DNA of 64,000 bases from an uncultured Kiloniellaceae bacterium (GTDB lineage Bacteria > Pseudomonadota > Alphaproteobacteria > Kiloniellales > Kiloniellaceae). Both the position numbers and the translations under genes were made by a program. Positions 27,491 to 36,215 of the stretch are shown piece after piece (positions within the stretch are counted from its first letter, which is position 1; every line of letters starts with the position of its first letter). The stretch covers positions 475,606 through 539,605 of the forward strand of contig CANLSF010000006.1 in NCBI GenBank assembly GCA_947493695.1, given 5' to 3'. The notes beneath the pieces are model-generated. The model was given only the letters and a program-made list of their open reading frames with translations. It made no database searches and had not been told where the DNA came from.

Positions 27491-27949
27491 TTATATTCCA
27501 GGCAAAGCACCCTCTTCCCCGGCAAGCAGTTTATCGACCAAGCGCCGAAAGACTTCGGCTTCTTCTTTGCTCAACTTGCTGCTGAAATGCTTGGTCGTTC
27601 CCATGGACTGAGGCAGCGCAGCCTGCAAGCAGCTCTGGCCTTTATCCGTCAGCGCAACACAGGTTGAACGTCCATCGCTGCCGTCCCTATCGCGTCGAAC
27701 CAATCCCTTGGCCTCAAGCTCACGAAGCACGCGCGACAACGCGGTGCGGTTGACCCCGATATGGCCGGCGATCTCGGATGGCCGGACAATCCCTTCCATT
27801 CCGACAGTGGGCAGAACACACCACATCAAGCGCGTAATCCCGAGGCCCGAGAGCCGGTGCTCAAAATCCCGCTCCATCACCCGGGCCAGGCGGGACACCC
27901 GATACCCCAAACCATCGCGAAGCTGATACGACGCCTTTTTTGATTTCAT
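27491..27949 (-). CDS. MarR-family regulator of the dehalogenase
   Basis: A 152-residue winged-helix protein. The recognition region is RPSEIAGHIGVNRTALSRVLRELEAKGLVRRD and the wing is DGSDGRSTCVALTDKG, typical of MarR proteins that release DNA on binding phenolic ligands. It lies 52 bp upstream of the dehalogenase gene on the same strand, so the two probably form one operon. An inverted repeat over its own promoter suggests autoregulation. The inducer is probably the halogenated substrate or product (inference). Confidence 0.9.
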   Translation of the reverse strand: MKSKKASYQLRDGLGYRVSRLARVMERDFEHRLSGLGITRLMWCVLPTVGMEGIVRPSEIAGHIGVNRTALSRVLRELEAKGLVRRDRDGSDGRSTCVALTDKGQSCLQAALPQSMGTTKHFSSKLSKEEAEVFRRLVDKLLAGEEGALPGI

Positions 27950-27970
27950 GCCTCAGAGTTTTAGAAAAGT

Positions 27971-27987
27971 AATTAACATTGTCAACT
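27971..27987 (-). promoter_or_regulatory. Candidate MarR operator over the -35 region
   Basis: On the minus strand AGTTGACAATGTTAATT forms an inverted repeat ARTTRACA-A-TGTYAAYT, matching throughout with purine/pyrimidine wobble. It contains a perfect -35 hexamer TTGACA (27980-27985), and the marR start is 22 bp downstream of the repeat. A weak -10 (TAAAAC) follows after 16 bp, which would place the start point almost at the ATG. Confidence 0.55.
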
Positions 27988-28227
27988 ATTTCCTTGGACG
28001 TTCTGTCGACCTGATCCATTCAAGAGCTCATCTGAAGTCGCGTCTGCAAAGCAAAACAGGTTCAAGTTGTCCGGTGGCAGTAATTGACTGCGAGCCGCTC
28101 TCGAATATCACCGCCGCTTCCGGCCAGCGGACGGAATGGTCATCGCGATAGGCTACGCGACATTTGCGGAACTGGCGGTTCTCGGCGATCCTGAGAACAG
28201 CATTGGACGCAGGAACCCGGAGTCGCC

Positions 28228-28758
28228 GTGATCACCCTTCTTAGCGATAAAATACCCTCACCTATTGGCGGTATCATCCTGATTACCCGAAGCGACGAGA
28301 CCGATGCAGCCTGCCCGCTCTGTGCGGTCGAGTTCGATGATTGCCTGGACCGCCTGGAGAGGAACCTAAAGGCACGTTTCGGGCGCTACGAACTCCAGGG
28401 TGTCAAAAACCCTGGCGGTCATTCTGAAGGGATGATGGCCTATCTCGAAGGTGACGTGAGCGCAATTGACGCGCTTCCGGTCGACAGCGGAGGCACAGGT
28501 TTTCAGCAACAGGTCTGGAAAGCGTTGCGGCGGATCCCTGCCGGCGAGACCTGGCAGTATGGCGAGATGGCCAAAAAGCTCGGGCGTCCCGACGCTCCCC
28601 GCGCCGTCGGTGCCGCCAACGGCCGCAATCCCTTATCAATCGTAGTTCCCTGTCATCGCCTGATCGGCAGTACAGGCAAGCTCACGGGTTACGCCGGTGG
28701 GTTGGAACGCAAAGAATGGCTGCTGAAGCACGAAGGCGCATTGCGAGAGGCTACCTGA
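28228..28758 (+). CDS. ogt: Methylated-DNA-protein-cysteine methyltransferase
   Basis: A 176-residue suicide DNA repair protein that takes alkyl groups from O6-alkylguanine onto its active Cys. The active site is [10 protein letters not shown], preceded by the DNA-binding helix with [12 protein letters not shown]. It starts with GTG at 28228 and has the N-terminal ribonuclease-like domain. The 278-bp gap before it carries the marR promoter; nothing else is recognised there. Confidence 0.95.
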   Translation: MITLLSDKIPSPIGGIILITRSDETDAACPLCAVEFDDCLDRLERNLKARFGRYELQGVKNPGGHSEGMMAYLEGDVSAIDALPVDSGGTGFQQQVWKALRRIPAGETWQYGEMAKKLGRPDAPRAVGAANGRNPLSIVVPCHRLIGSTGKLTGYAGGLERKEWLLKHEGALREAT

Positions 28759-28785
28759 AGCCCGCAGTTTCCGACTGGACAATAT

Positions 28786-29436
28786 TCAGGACGCCAAGCC
28801 CTTCACCACACCGATCTGCAGCACGGCATCATCATAGGCCTTCCGCTGGAAAACCTCCCGCAACATGGGTTCGAAGAATTCCAGCGGCTCACTCCGATAG
28901 CCCGGATCGAACGACGCCTGGTCCCAGCGCTCGCAAAAATCCACGCAGGTCTGGTAGTAGGGATGGGCATTGAATTTCTCACGCTCGTATCGATCCCAAC
29001 CGTAGTGATGCGCATAGTAGACCATCTGAAAAGCACCATGATGCTCAACCGTCCAAGTGATCTCTTCCCTTACAAAGGGGCGTAGAATCTCGGCGGCAAA
29101 GCGATCATGGTTCTGCGGCGCAAGGCCGTCGCCGATATCGTGCAGCAAAGCCGCCACGACCCAGTCAAGACCGGCGCCATCACGATACGCCCGCGTTGCC
29201 GACTGGAGACTGTGCTCCAGACGGCTGACGCGATAACCCGGGATGGTTTCATCCGCCTGCTGGTGTAACGAGCGCAGCAAACGCTCCGCCGTCCCCCGAT
29301 TATGCGCTTCCTCCAGATCGCGCAGATAAAGATAATCTTCCCTGGTCCCATCTTTCATCTGTGTGAAGGAGACGACGCGCGTCTCAGACTCGGAATTGCC
29401 GTCGTTCATAGCACTCTCGGAAAGCTTCTGCGCCAT
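28786..29436 (-). CDS. HD-domain protein related to PhnZ/MIOX-type di-iron oxygenases
   Basis: A 216-residue HD-fold protein. Metal ligands fit His75 (RLEHSLQSA), His99-Asp100 (LLHDIGDG), His110 (QNHDRFA) and His132/133 (VEHHGAF), with a C-terminal Asp in the CERWDQASFD segment. This pattern and size resemble PhnZ and relatives, mixed-valent di-iron oxygenases cleaving organophosphonates, rather than signalling phosphodiesterases. No phosphonate genes lie nearby, so a phosphohydrolase or another oxygenase activity is equally open. It is convergent with ogt. Confidence 0.75.
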   Translation of the reverse strand: MAQKLSESAMNDGNSESETRVVSFTQMKDGTREDYLYLRDLEEAHNRGTAERLLRSLHQQADETIPGYRVSRLEHSLQSATRAYRDGAGLDWVVAALLHDIGDGLAPQNHDRFAAEILRPFVREEITWTVEHHGAFQMVYYAHHYGWDRYEREKFNAHPYYQTCVDFCERWDQASFDPGYRSEPLEFFEPMLREVFQRKAYDDAVLQIGVVKGLAS

Positions 29437-29671
29437 TTCGATCTGCCTTAATCTGATGCCGGACAGCTTAACTCTGCGCCGACATTGCTATCCCGCGGAG
29501 ATGTTACGCAAGCTGCAGGGACATGCGCGTCATATAAATGAAATTTCGAATTCCAAGTCCAGAACACAGAAGGTGATATATCCTTCGACGCCAAATCAGA
29601 AGTATTTCCACCAGCCGGTGGGTTGGTCGCTGGCCATCGAATGCCAACTGTCGCCAAATCTTGACCACAGG

Positions 29672-30280
29672 TTAGTCTGAGAATCCCGCCACGAGGTCCT
29701 GCAGAACCGTTTTGGCATTCTCCATGATCGACACGCCATCGCCCATGATCAGACAATCGAGTTCCAGATCCAACAAAGTCTTTACGCTGGCACGCAAACG
29801 AGCCGGATCGTCCATCTTTTCATCGGGCAGCAGAGAACAGCGTCCCGGCGGGTTACCGATCACCAGATCGCCGATGAAAGCCAAGCGTCGCTCGCGCCAA
29901 TAGAGCACAACTTCGCCCGGGGACTTCCCCGGCGCAGGCAGCACATGAAGCGCTCCGACCTGGCTCCCCGGCATCAGATCGCCATCGATCTCACAGCCCT
30001 GGCTCTTTGCATGTCTGGCATCATCGGGATGGATCAGGGTTTGCGCCTTGGTCGCCTCTCGTATTCGATTGGCGGCGCGGCTGTGATTGCGGTTGGTCAA
30101 TAGAATCTTCGCGACCCCTTGGGCAACCATCTGCTTTAGGTCTGCGTCATCGGGCTCGACCGGATCAATCACCAGATTACCTGACGGGAGGGTCACGAAA
30201 TAACCGTTGAAGTCATAACCATGAGGCTCTGACAACCGCGACCAGCTATGGATTCCCTCGAGCACTTCGCGCATCTGCAT
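29672..30280 (-). CDS. Metallo-beta-lactamase-fold protein lacking metal ligands
   Basis: A 202-residue protein with the overall MBL fold, but the HxHxDH motif reads NRNHSR at residues 63-68, the third His site in the usual GHSPG loop reads GKSPG (Lys119), and the final His site reads MGDG. Only Asp138 in FIGDLV remains. It is therefore probably not a zinc hydrolase; it could bind another ligand or be non-catalytic. The frame is intact and codon use is normal, so it is not simply a decayed gene. It lies downstream of prfB on the same strand. The 235 bp after it (29437-29671) holds nothing I recognise. Confidence 0.8.
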   Translation of the reverse strand: MQMREVLEGIHSWSRLSEPHGYDFNGYFVTLPSGNLVIDPVEPDDADLKQMVAQGVAKILLTNRNHSRAANRIREATKAQTLIHPDDARHAKSQGCEIDGDLMPGSQVGALHVLPAPGKSPGEVVLYWRERRLAFIGDLVIGNPPGRCSLLPDEKMDDPARLRASVKTLLDLELDCLIMGDGVSIMENAKTVLQDLVAGFSD

Positions 30281-30402
30281 TCCTACCTTTTCACTGGCCC
30301 CGGACCCTCACTCGCTCTCAGGAACCTGCCGTCACCATTCAGCCTAGATCACCCAGGTCCCGGAAGCGAACGCCAAAAGATCTCGAAGACTCGCGATATC
30401 GC

Positions 30403-31525
30403 TTAAGACGCTTCAACGTCGGAGCTGCCGACGATCCTGCTGGCAAGTGATGCCTCCAGGAACCCGTCGATATCGCCATCCAGAACCGCGCCGGAATTGG
30501 TCGTTTCGTGCCCGGTCCGCAGATCCTTGACCATTTGGTAGGGCTGCAGAACATAGGAACGGATCTGATGTCCCCAGCCGATATCGGTCTTGCTGTCCGC
30601 TTCTGCCTGAGCCGCCTCTTCGCGCTTTTGCAGCTCGTGCTCATAGAGGCGTGCCTTCAGCATCGACATAGCCTGAGCCCGGTTCTTATGCTGCGAGCGG
30701 TCGTTCTGACACTGCACCACGATCCCGGTCGGCTCATGCACGATCCGGATAGCACTATCGGTTTTATTGACGTGCTGCCCGCCCGCGCCCGACGCCCGGA
30801 AGGTATCGATCCGCAGGTCCTTATCCAGAACCTCAACCTCGATGGTATCGTCGACCACCGGATAAACCCAAACGCTGGAGAAAGAGGTATGCCGCCGGGC
30901 CTGCGAATCATAGGGCGAGATCCGCACGAGACGATGCACACCTGATTCCGTCTTCAGCCAGCCATAGGCGTTATGACCCTTGATCTGCAGCGTCGCGGAC
31001 TTGATACCGGCTTCTTCACCCGCGCTCTCGTCCAGCCACTCGACCTTGCAGCCATGGGCCTCCGCCCAGCGGACGTACATGCGCAAAAGCATTTCCGCCC
31101 AGTCCTGAGCTTCCGTACCGCCGGCTCCGGCATTGACCTGAAGGTAACAGTCATTGGCATCGGCCTCACCCGAGAGCAGCGATGCAAGCTGTTCCTTGGC
31201 GGCCTTGTCCCGCAAGGTCATCAGGGCGGCTTCCGCCTCCGCGACCGTATCAGGGTCCTCTTCGGCTTCGCCCATTTCGATCAGCATGACGCCGTCTTCG
31301 ACGCCCTGCTCGAACTCTTTGTAGTTGGCGATCGACTGTTCGAGGTGCGTCCGCTCGCGCATGATTTTTTGCGCAGCTTCAGGGTCTTCCCAGAGCGAGG
31401 GGTCCTCAGCCAGGGAATTCAGTTCATCTAATCGTCTTGTTGCGGCATCCAAGTCAAAGATGCCTCCTCAGCAGGGTCAACGACTGCGTAATGTCGTCAA
31501 CCACCGCCTGGATTTCGGCGCGCAT
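30403..31525 (-). CDS. prfB: Peptide chain release factor 2, with programmed +1 frameshift
   Basis: RF2 releases peptides at UGA and UAA codons. Translation starts at ATG 31523-31525 after AGAGGAGG, reads 23 codons and meets TGA (31454-31456) in the context CTT-TGA-C. It then shifts +1 to read GAC and continues to 30403, giving about 373 residues. The internal Shine-Dalgarno-like AGGAGG sits just before CAT-CTT-TGA, the arrangement of the E. coli prfB shift site. The GGQ motif is [11 protein letters not shown]; the stop-codon recognition tripeptide region is [13 protein letters not shown], with SPY rather than SPF. Level is autoregulated by RF2 itself. Confidence 0.95.
31454..31464 (-). promoter_or_regulatory. 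prfB programmed frameshift site
   Basis: Minus-strand AGG-CAT-CTT-TGA: slippery CTT followed by the in-frame TGA, with the AGGAGG stimulator three bases before CTT. This is the autoregulatory element of prfB. Confidence 0.95.
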
Positions 31526-31639
31526 GCGGCCTCCTCTGCGGGAAAATTTTCTCCGGGGTCTTTTACGGAATTCAACGGCTTCTGTACAGACTGACCTTCC
31601 GAACTCAACAGGGATTTACCCCCTGCATCAGTGAAATCC

Positions 31640-34084
31640 TCAGTACAGTCCGCCCGAAAGGCCATCACTCGAGCGCCGAACCGGCACATTACCCGCCTGC
31701 CCAGCTGCCGGAGAATTTCCGTCAATCAGCACCTGCTGACCGGTGGGCACGTTTTCGGGCTTAAAGGCTTCGAGCATCACTTTTTGATCGCCGGGACGCG
31801 CAAGCTGGCCCGTCTCGGCGTTCAAGCGAACAATCCGGATGCCCGGCGGAATGCGGAAGGGTATAGCGGGCTGATCTTTCAAGGCACCCGCCATGAAATC
31901 TCGGAAAATCGGTCCAGCGACCGCTGATCCTGCTTCTCTCCTGCCCAGAGTCCTGGGATTGTCGAAGCCGGTGAAAATACCGACCGCCAGATCCGGCGAG
32001 AAGCCGACGAACCAGGCGTCCACATAATCATTGGTCGTGCCGGTTTTACCTGCGAGCGGCTTGCCCACGGCTTTAATCCGCACACCGGTTCCGCGCTCGA
32101 CAACACCTTCAAGCATGGAAACGATCTGATAAGCACTGCGTGGATCAGCAATCTGCTCGCGCTCGTCTTCCAGTTCAGGAGCCTGTCCCTCAGGCTGGAA
32201 ATCCGCCATGCAAGCATCACAAAGCCGCAGATCATGGCGATAGATCGTTGCGCCGTTGCGATCCTGAATTCGGTCGATCAGGCTGGGTGTTATCCGCTTC
32301 CCACCATTCACCAGCATCGCGTAAGCCGTGGTCATCTTCATCAATGTGGTTTCACCGGCACCCAGGGACATTGATAGAACCTGCTGCAGGTTATCATCGA
32401 TCCCGAAACGTTTTGTATAGTCAGCAACCTTCTCCATGCCGATGGTCTGTGCGAGCCGGACGGTCATAAGGTTCCGCGACTTCTCGATCCCAACCCGCAT
32501 ACGGGTCGGTCCGTAGAACTTGTTTGAATAGTTGCCTGGCTTCCACTTACCCAACCCCGGTCCCTGATCAATCACAAAGGGCGCGTCCAGAATCAGCGTC
32601 GCGGGCGTATAGCCACTGTCAAGACCAGCGAGGTAAATGAAGGGCTTAAAGGAAGATCCCGGCTGCCGACTGGCCTGCGTGGCCCGGTTGAACTGACTTT
32701 GTTCGAAGGAGAACCCGCCCGACATAGCCAACACGCGGCCCGTGTGGGGATCAAGCGCGACCAACGCACCGTCGATTTGCGGCAACTGGCGCAATCCGAA
32801 GGTCCCGGCTTCGTAAGTCTCGCCTTTTTCATTGGCCTCGACCGGCTCGACCAGAACCACATCACCCACAGCAAGAACTTCAGAGGGCTTTTTGGGTTTC
32901 TGGCCGTAACGCTGGTTCTTGAGCCACTTGCGGGCCCAGACCAGCTCACTCATCGGAACAGTACCCTGCGTACCATCCGCAAGTTCGATGTTTACTGCTT
33001 TCGCGCCAACTTCAAGCACCGCAGCAAGACGCCAGGGTTTCGATCCTGCAGGTAGCTTAATCTCAGCCAGTTTTTCCTGCCAGTCGGCGCTTTCCACATC
33101 GATCTGCGTGACCGGCCCGCGCCAGCCATGACGCCGGTCATAAGTCAGCAGTCCGTCCCGCAGGACAGCATCGGCAATCCGCTGAAGGCGCGGGTCAAGG
33201 GTGGTTCGAACCGACAAACCACCCTGATAAAGCTGATCGCTGCCATAAAGCTCAACCAGTTCCCGGCGGACTTCCTCACTGAAGAAATCCGCATCGACAA
33301 CCTCGGTCACGCCACGTCGCTTAACTTCAAGCGGTGCGTTTCTGGCCGTCTCGGCCTCTTCAGCAGTGATTTTGCCATCTTCAAGCAAGCGCCGGACAAC
33401 CCAGTTCCGCCGGGACACAGCGGCGGCATGCTTGCGCACCGGGTGATAATTGTTCGGTGCCTTGGGCAAAGCCGCCAGATAAGCGGCCTCGGCAATCGTC
33501 AACTGATCTAGGGGCTTGTTGAAATAGTTCAGGGCCGCCGCGGCAACACCGTAGGAGCCGCTGCCCAGGTAAATTTCATTGAGGTAAAGATCCAGAATGC
33601 GCTCCTTCGAAAAGGTGCGCTCGATCCGGAAAGCCAGCAGGGCCTCTTTGATCTTACGTTCGTACGAGACTTCATTGGTCAGAAGGAAGTTCTTGGCGAC
33701 CTGCTGGGTGATGGTCGAGGCGCCAACCAGGCGTCGCCCCTGACCTATGTTCCCCAGGTTGGTTACAACCGCACGGATCAGCGACACGAAGTCGACTCCG
33801 GGGTGCTCGTAGAAATTCTTGTCCTCAGCCGAGAGAAAACTGTTCACGACCCGCTTGGGAATCGCCTGAATCGGAACGTAAATCCGTCTTTCCGTGGCGT
33901 ACTCGGTCATCAGGCGCCCGTCACCGGCGTGGATGCGGGTCACCATGGGTGGCTCATAGTCGGCCAGTTGCTTGTAGTCTGGCAGCCCGCGCCCGAAGTG
34001 ATGCAGCGCATAAAAGCCGCCAACCACAGCTGCAAGCCCGACAAAGACCAGAAAACCCAGCGTAAAGACAAAAAACCTAAGCAT
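31640..34084 (-). CDS. mrcA: Penicillin-binding protein 1A
   Basis: An 814-residue bifunctional class A PBP that polymerises and cross-links peptidoglycan. It has an N-terminal membrane anchor (residues 3-27), a GT51 glycosyltransferase domain with the catalytic Glu in SAEDKNFYEHPG, and an OB-like insert near residues 310-400. The transpeptidase has SSFK (RQPGSSFKPFIYL) and KTGT (LAGKTGTTND). Downstream of amiC and upstream of prfB on the same strand, the order widely conserved in alphaproteobacteria. The 252 bp between amiC and mrcA are AT-rich in places; no clear promoter was assigned. Confidence 0.96.
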   Translation of the reverse strand: MLRFFVFTLGFLVFVGLAAVVGGFYALHHFGRGLPDYKQLADYEPPMVTRIHAGDGRLMTEYATERRIYVPIQAIPKRVVNSFLSAEDKNFYEHPGVDFVSLIRAVVTNLGNIGQGRRLVGASTITQQVAKNFLLTNEVSYERKIKEALLAFRIERTFSKERILDLYLNEIYLGSGSYGVAAAALNYFNKPLDQLTIAEAAYLAALPKAPNNYHPVRKHAAAVSRRNWVVRRLLEDGKITAEEAETARNAPLEVKRRGVTEVVDADFFSEEVRRELVELYGSDQLYQGGLSVRTTLDPRLQRIADAVLRDGLLTYDRRHGWRGPVTQIDVESADWQEKLAEIKLPAGSKPWRLAAVLEVGAKAVNIELADGTQGTVPMSELVWARKWLKNQRYGQKPKKPSEVLAVGDVVLVEPVEANEKGETYEAGTFGLRQLPQIDGALVALDPHTGRVLAMSGGFSFEQSQFNRATQASRQPGSSFKPFIYLAGLDSGYTPATLILDAPFVIDQGPGLGKWKPGNYSNKFYGPTRMRVGIEKSRNLMTVRLAQTIGMEKVADYTKRFGIDDNLQQVLSMSLGAGETTLMKMTTAYAMLVNGGKRITPSLIDRIQDRNGATIYRHDLRLCDACMADFQPEGQAPELEDEREQIADPRSAYQIVSMLEGVVERGTGVRIKAVGKPLAGKTGTTNDYVDAWFVGFSPDLAVGIFTGFDNPRTLGRREAGSAVAGPIFRDFMAGALKDQPAIPFRIPPGIRIVRLNAETGQLARPGDQKVMLEAFKPENVPTGQQVLIDGNSPAAGQAGNVPVRRSSDGLSGGLY

Positions 34085-34336
34085 ACTCTCCGTTCGCTCT
34101 GCTGGCGGGTTCCGTGGAATGAGCCGTTACCGGCCGTTAAGCGTTACCTGTCTGATCAAAACACATGCCAGAACACCTGGCCGCACTCTGTCCACATCAT
34201 ACGCTTACGCATCACTTTAAAGTATACGCAAAAATACCTAACAAATGATCATTGCCACAGCCCGGAAACCGGCTCTTTCCCTCAGGAAACACTCGAAACA
34301 ACGTTCCGTTCCCGCATTCTATAGATATTAGGTCGC

Positions 34337-35539
34337 TCAGTAGCGATTAAAAGTCTGATTTTCCTGAAAATAATTGCCGATTGACCGCGCAAGTGCCGCC
34401 ATCAGTTTCTTACGGTAGCCTTTATCCCGCAGCCGCTTCTCTTCCGCCCGGTTGGATAGATAGCCGATTTCAATCAGAACCGAAGGAATCGTGGGGGACT
34501 TCAAAACGGCGAATCCGGCATATCTGTGCGGATTTCCAAGAAGGTTCGCGACCTGCCCGACCTCATCAACCACGTCTGCCGCAAACTGATTTCCCTGATT
34601 CTTCGACTCCCGCTGCGCCAGATCAATCAGAATGTCGCGCACCACCTCGGTTTGTTCTGACAGGTCGAAGCCTGCGATAATGTCGGCCTTGTTCTCTTTG
34701 GCGGCAAGGCTTCTGGCCTCGGCATCAGACGACTTCTCCGACAGGGTGTAGACAGAGAAACCTTTGATTTTTCTGGATTTGTGGTTGTTTGCATGCAGCG
34801 AAACAAAGAGATCGCCTTTTGCCTGATGCGCCACCTTGATGCGGTCCCTGAGCGCCAGGAAAATATCGCTGTCCCTGGTCAGGACCACACGGAAACGCCC
34901 TGACGCCTCAAGCTGGCGTTTCAGCTCCCGCGCATAATCAAGGGCAAGAGCCTTTTCCTCCAGCCCGCTGACACCCGTGGAACCGGGATCAACGCCCCCG
35001 TGACCCGGGTCGATGACAACTGTCGGCCGCCTGTCGCCGGCAGCCTTGGGTTGGACCTTGGTTGCCGACGCCGACTGCGTCCTGCGCAGGGGGGTATCGG
35101 AAGACGCGCCCAGACGGCCTAAGGGAGCCGCATTGAAGGCCGCAACCGAGACCGGCTCGACATCAACCACCATCCTGTATGGACGGCCATCCTTGGGTGG
35201 TAAAACAAATGCACTCTTGACCAGGACCGGCTGCTTGAGGTCCAGAACCACGCGGCTCGTCCCGGGCGCGAAAAGCCCGAAGCGCAGGGCCTGGATTGCT
35301 CCGGCACCATCGGGAATCCTGTTTTCAGGCACCGACCAGTCGAGTTCCGGCAGATCTATTACGACACGATAGGGGTTCGGCAGCAGGAAAACCCTGTAGT
35401 TCGGGGCTTCCGACAACTCCAGAACAAGACGGGTCTTGTCCGGGTGCTCGCCAATGCGAATATCCGAAACACTGGGGTTTGCGGCGGCCTCGTGGCCCCA
35501 AAGCAACATTACCGCCAAAATCAGGACTAAACGTTTCAT
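34337..35539 (-). CDS. amiC: N-acetylmuramoyl-L-alanine amidase with AMIN domain
   Basis: A 400-residue secreted amidase that cuts the glycan-peptide bond to separate daughter-cell walls. Signal peptide MKRLVLILAVMLLWGHEAAA, an AMIN septal-targeting domain about residues 22-130, and the Amidase_3 zinc domain about 170-390 with IDPGHGGVDPG, LFVSLHANNH and the catalytic Glu in LIEIGYLSN. First gene of the amiC-mrcA-prfB run, divergent from rne. Confidence 0.95.
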   Translation of the reverse strand: MKRLVLILAVMLLWGHEAAANPSVSDIRIGEHPDKTRLVLELSEAPNYRVFLLPNPYRVVIDLPELDWSVPENRIPDGAGAIQALRFGLFAPGTSRVVLDLKQPVLVKSAFVLPPKDGRPYRMVVDVEPVSVAAFNAAPLGRLGASSDTPLRRTQSASATKVQPKAAGDRRPTVVIDPGHGGVDPGSTGVSGLEEKALALDYARELKRQLEASGRFRVVLTRDSDIFLALRDRIKVAHQAKGDLFVSLHANNHKSRKIKGFSVYTLSEKSSDAEARSLAAKENKADIIAGFDLSEQTEVVRDILIDLAQRESKNQGNQFAADVVDEVGQVANLLGNPHRYAGFAVLKSPTIPSVLIEIGYLSNRAEEKRLRDKGYRKKLMAALARSIGNYFQENQTFNRY

Positions 35540-36215
35540 GGGGCGAATCGGGCAGCAAAGATTGTTTCACGCGGCAGCATTCTTCCGAGATGTAGCCGAT
35601 TCACAGGATTGCAACCAGTAAAAATGTCATGGATTGCATCGGTGTCCTTGCTAGTTCCATGCGCCCCGGGTGCTGCAACAAAGCTCTGGCACACCGGATA
35701 CGGTGAGGATCCGGGCCTCGGGCGCAGCGATGACACCGGTCAAGCTATCGCCGGTATCCGCCGAAAAAATAACGAAAAATTAGGGTGTGACACATATAGG
35801 GCAGTACTGTTACTCTGCACCCGGAACGTTCTTAACCACAATGACGCTTCGCTCCTCTGGGATCGGCGTCGGAACGGTTATCCTCCGACGGACTGACGGC
35901 ACGGCACCTTACACCCAAGATGGGTCCCTACAACGGGAAGGAATGGCCGTCATCACCGAAAGCGGAAGCGCCGGGAGTCAAGAACAGAGACACCAAACAG
36001 CGAAGCTTAAGCCCAATCGGCCCGCTTCGCACAAAATTCATCGTCTGCGCGCCGTGCGCGCAGACTAAGGCAAGCGTCCTCCGCCGCCGACGGCCGCGTT
36101 GGAACGCATTATCGTGAGACCGCTCGGATGGTTTGCAACCAACCAGTACAGATTTACGCGCCCCGCCCCGCCATAGCTGCGGTCGGCGTAGGACGCGCGT
36201 TGGAGTTTCCAATTA
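35540..36215 (+). promoter_or_regulatory. Long intergenic region and presumed leader of rne
   Basis: 676 bp without a gene between divergent amiC and rne. Two hairpins are visible in the rne direction: GCGAAGC (36000-36006) with GCTTCGC (36024-36030), and GTCTGCGC (36043-36050) with GCGCAGAC (36058-36065). A long structured 5' leader is how E. coli rne is autoregulated by its own product, so the same role is plausible here. No promoter was assigned with confidence, and no small gene is recognisable. Confidence 0.4.
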
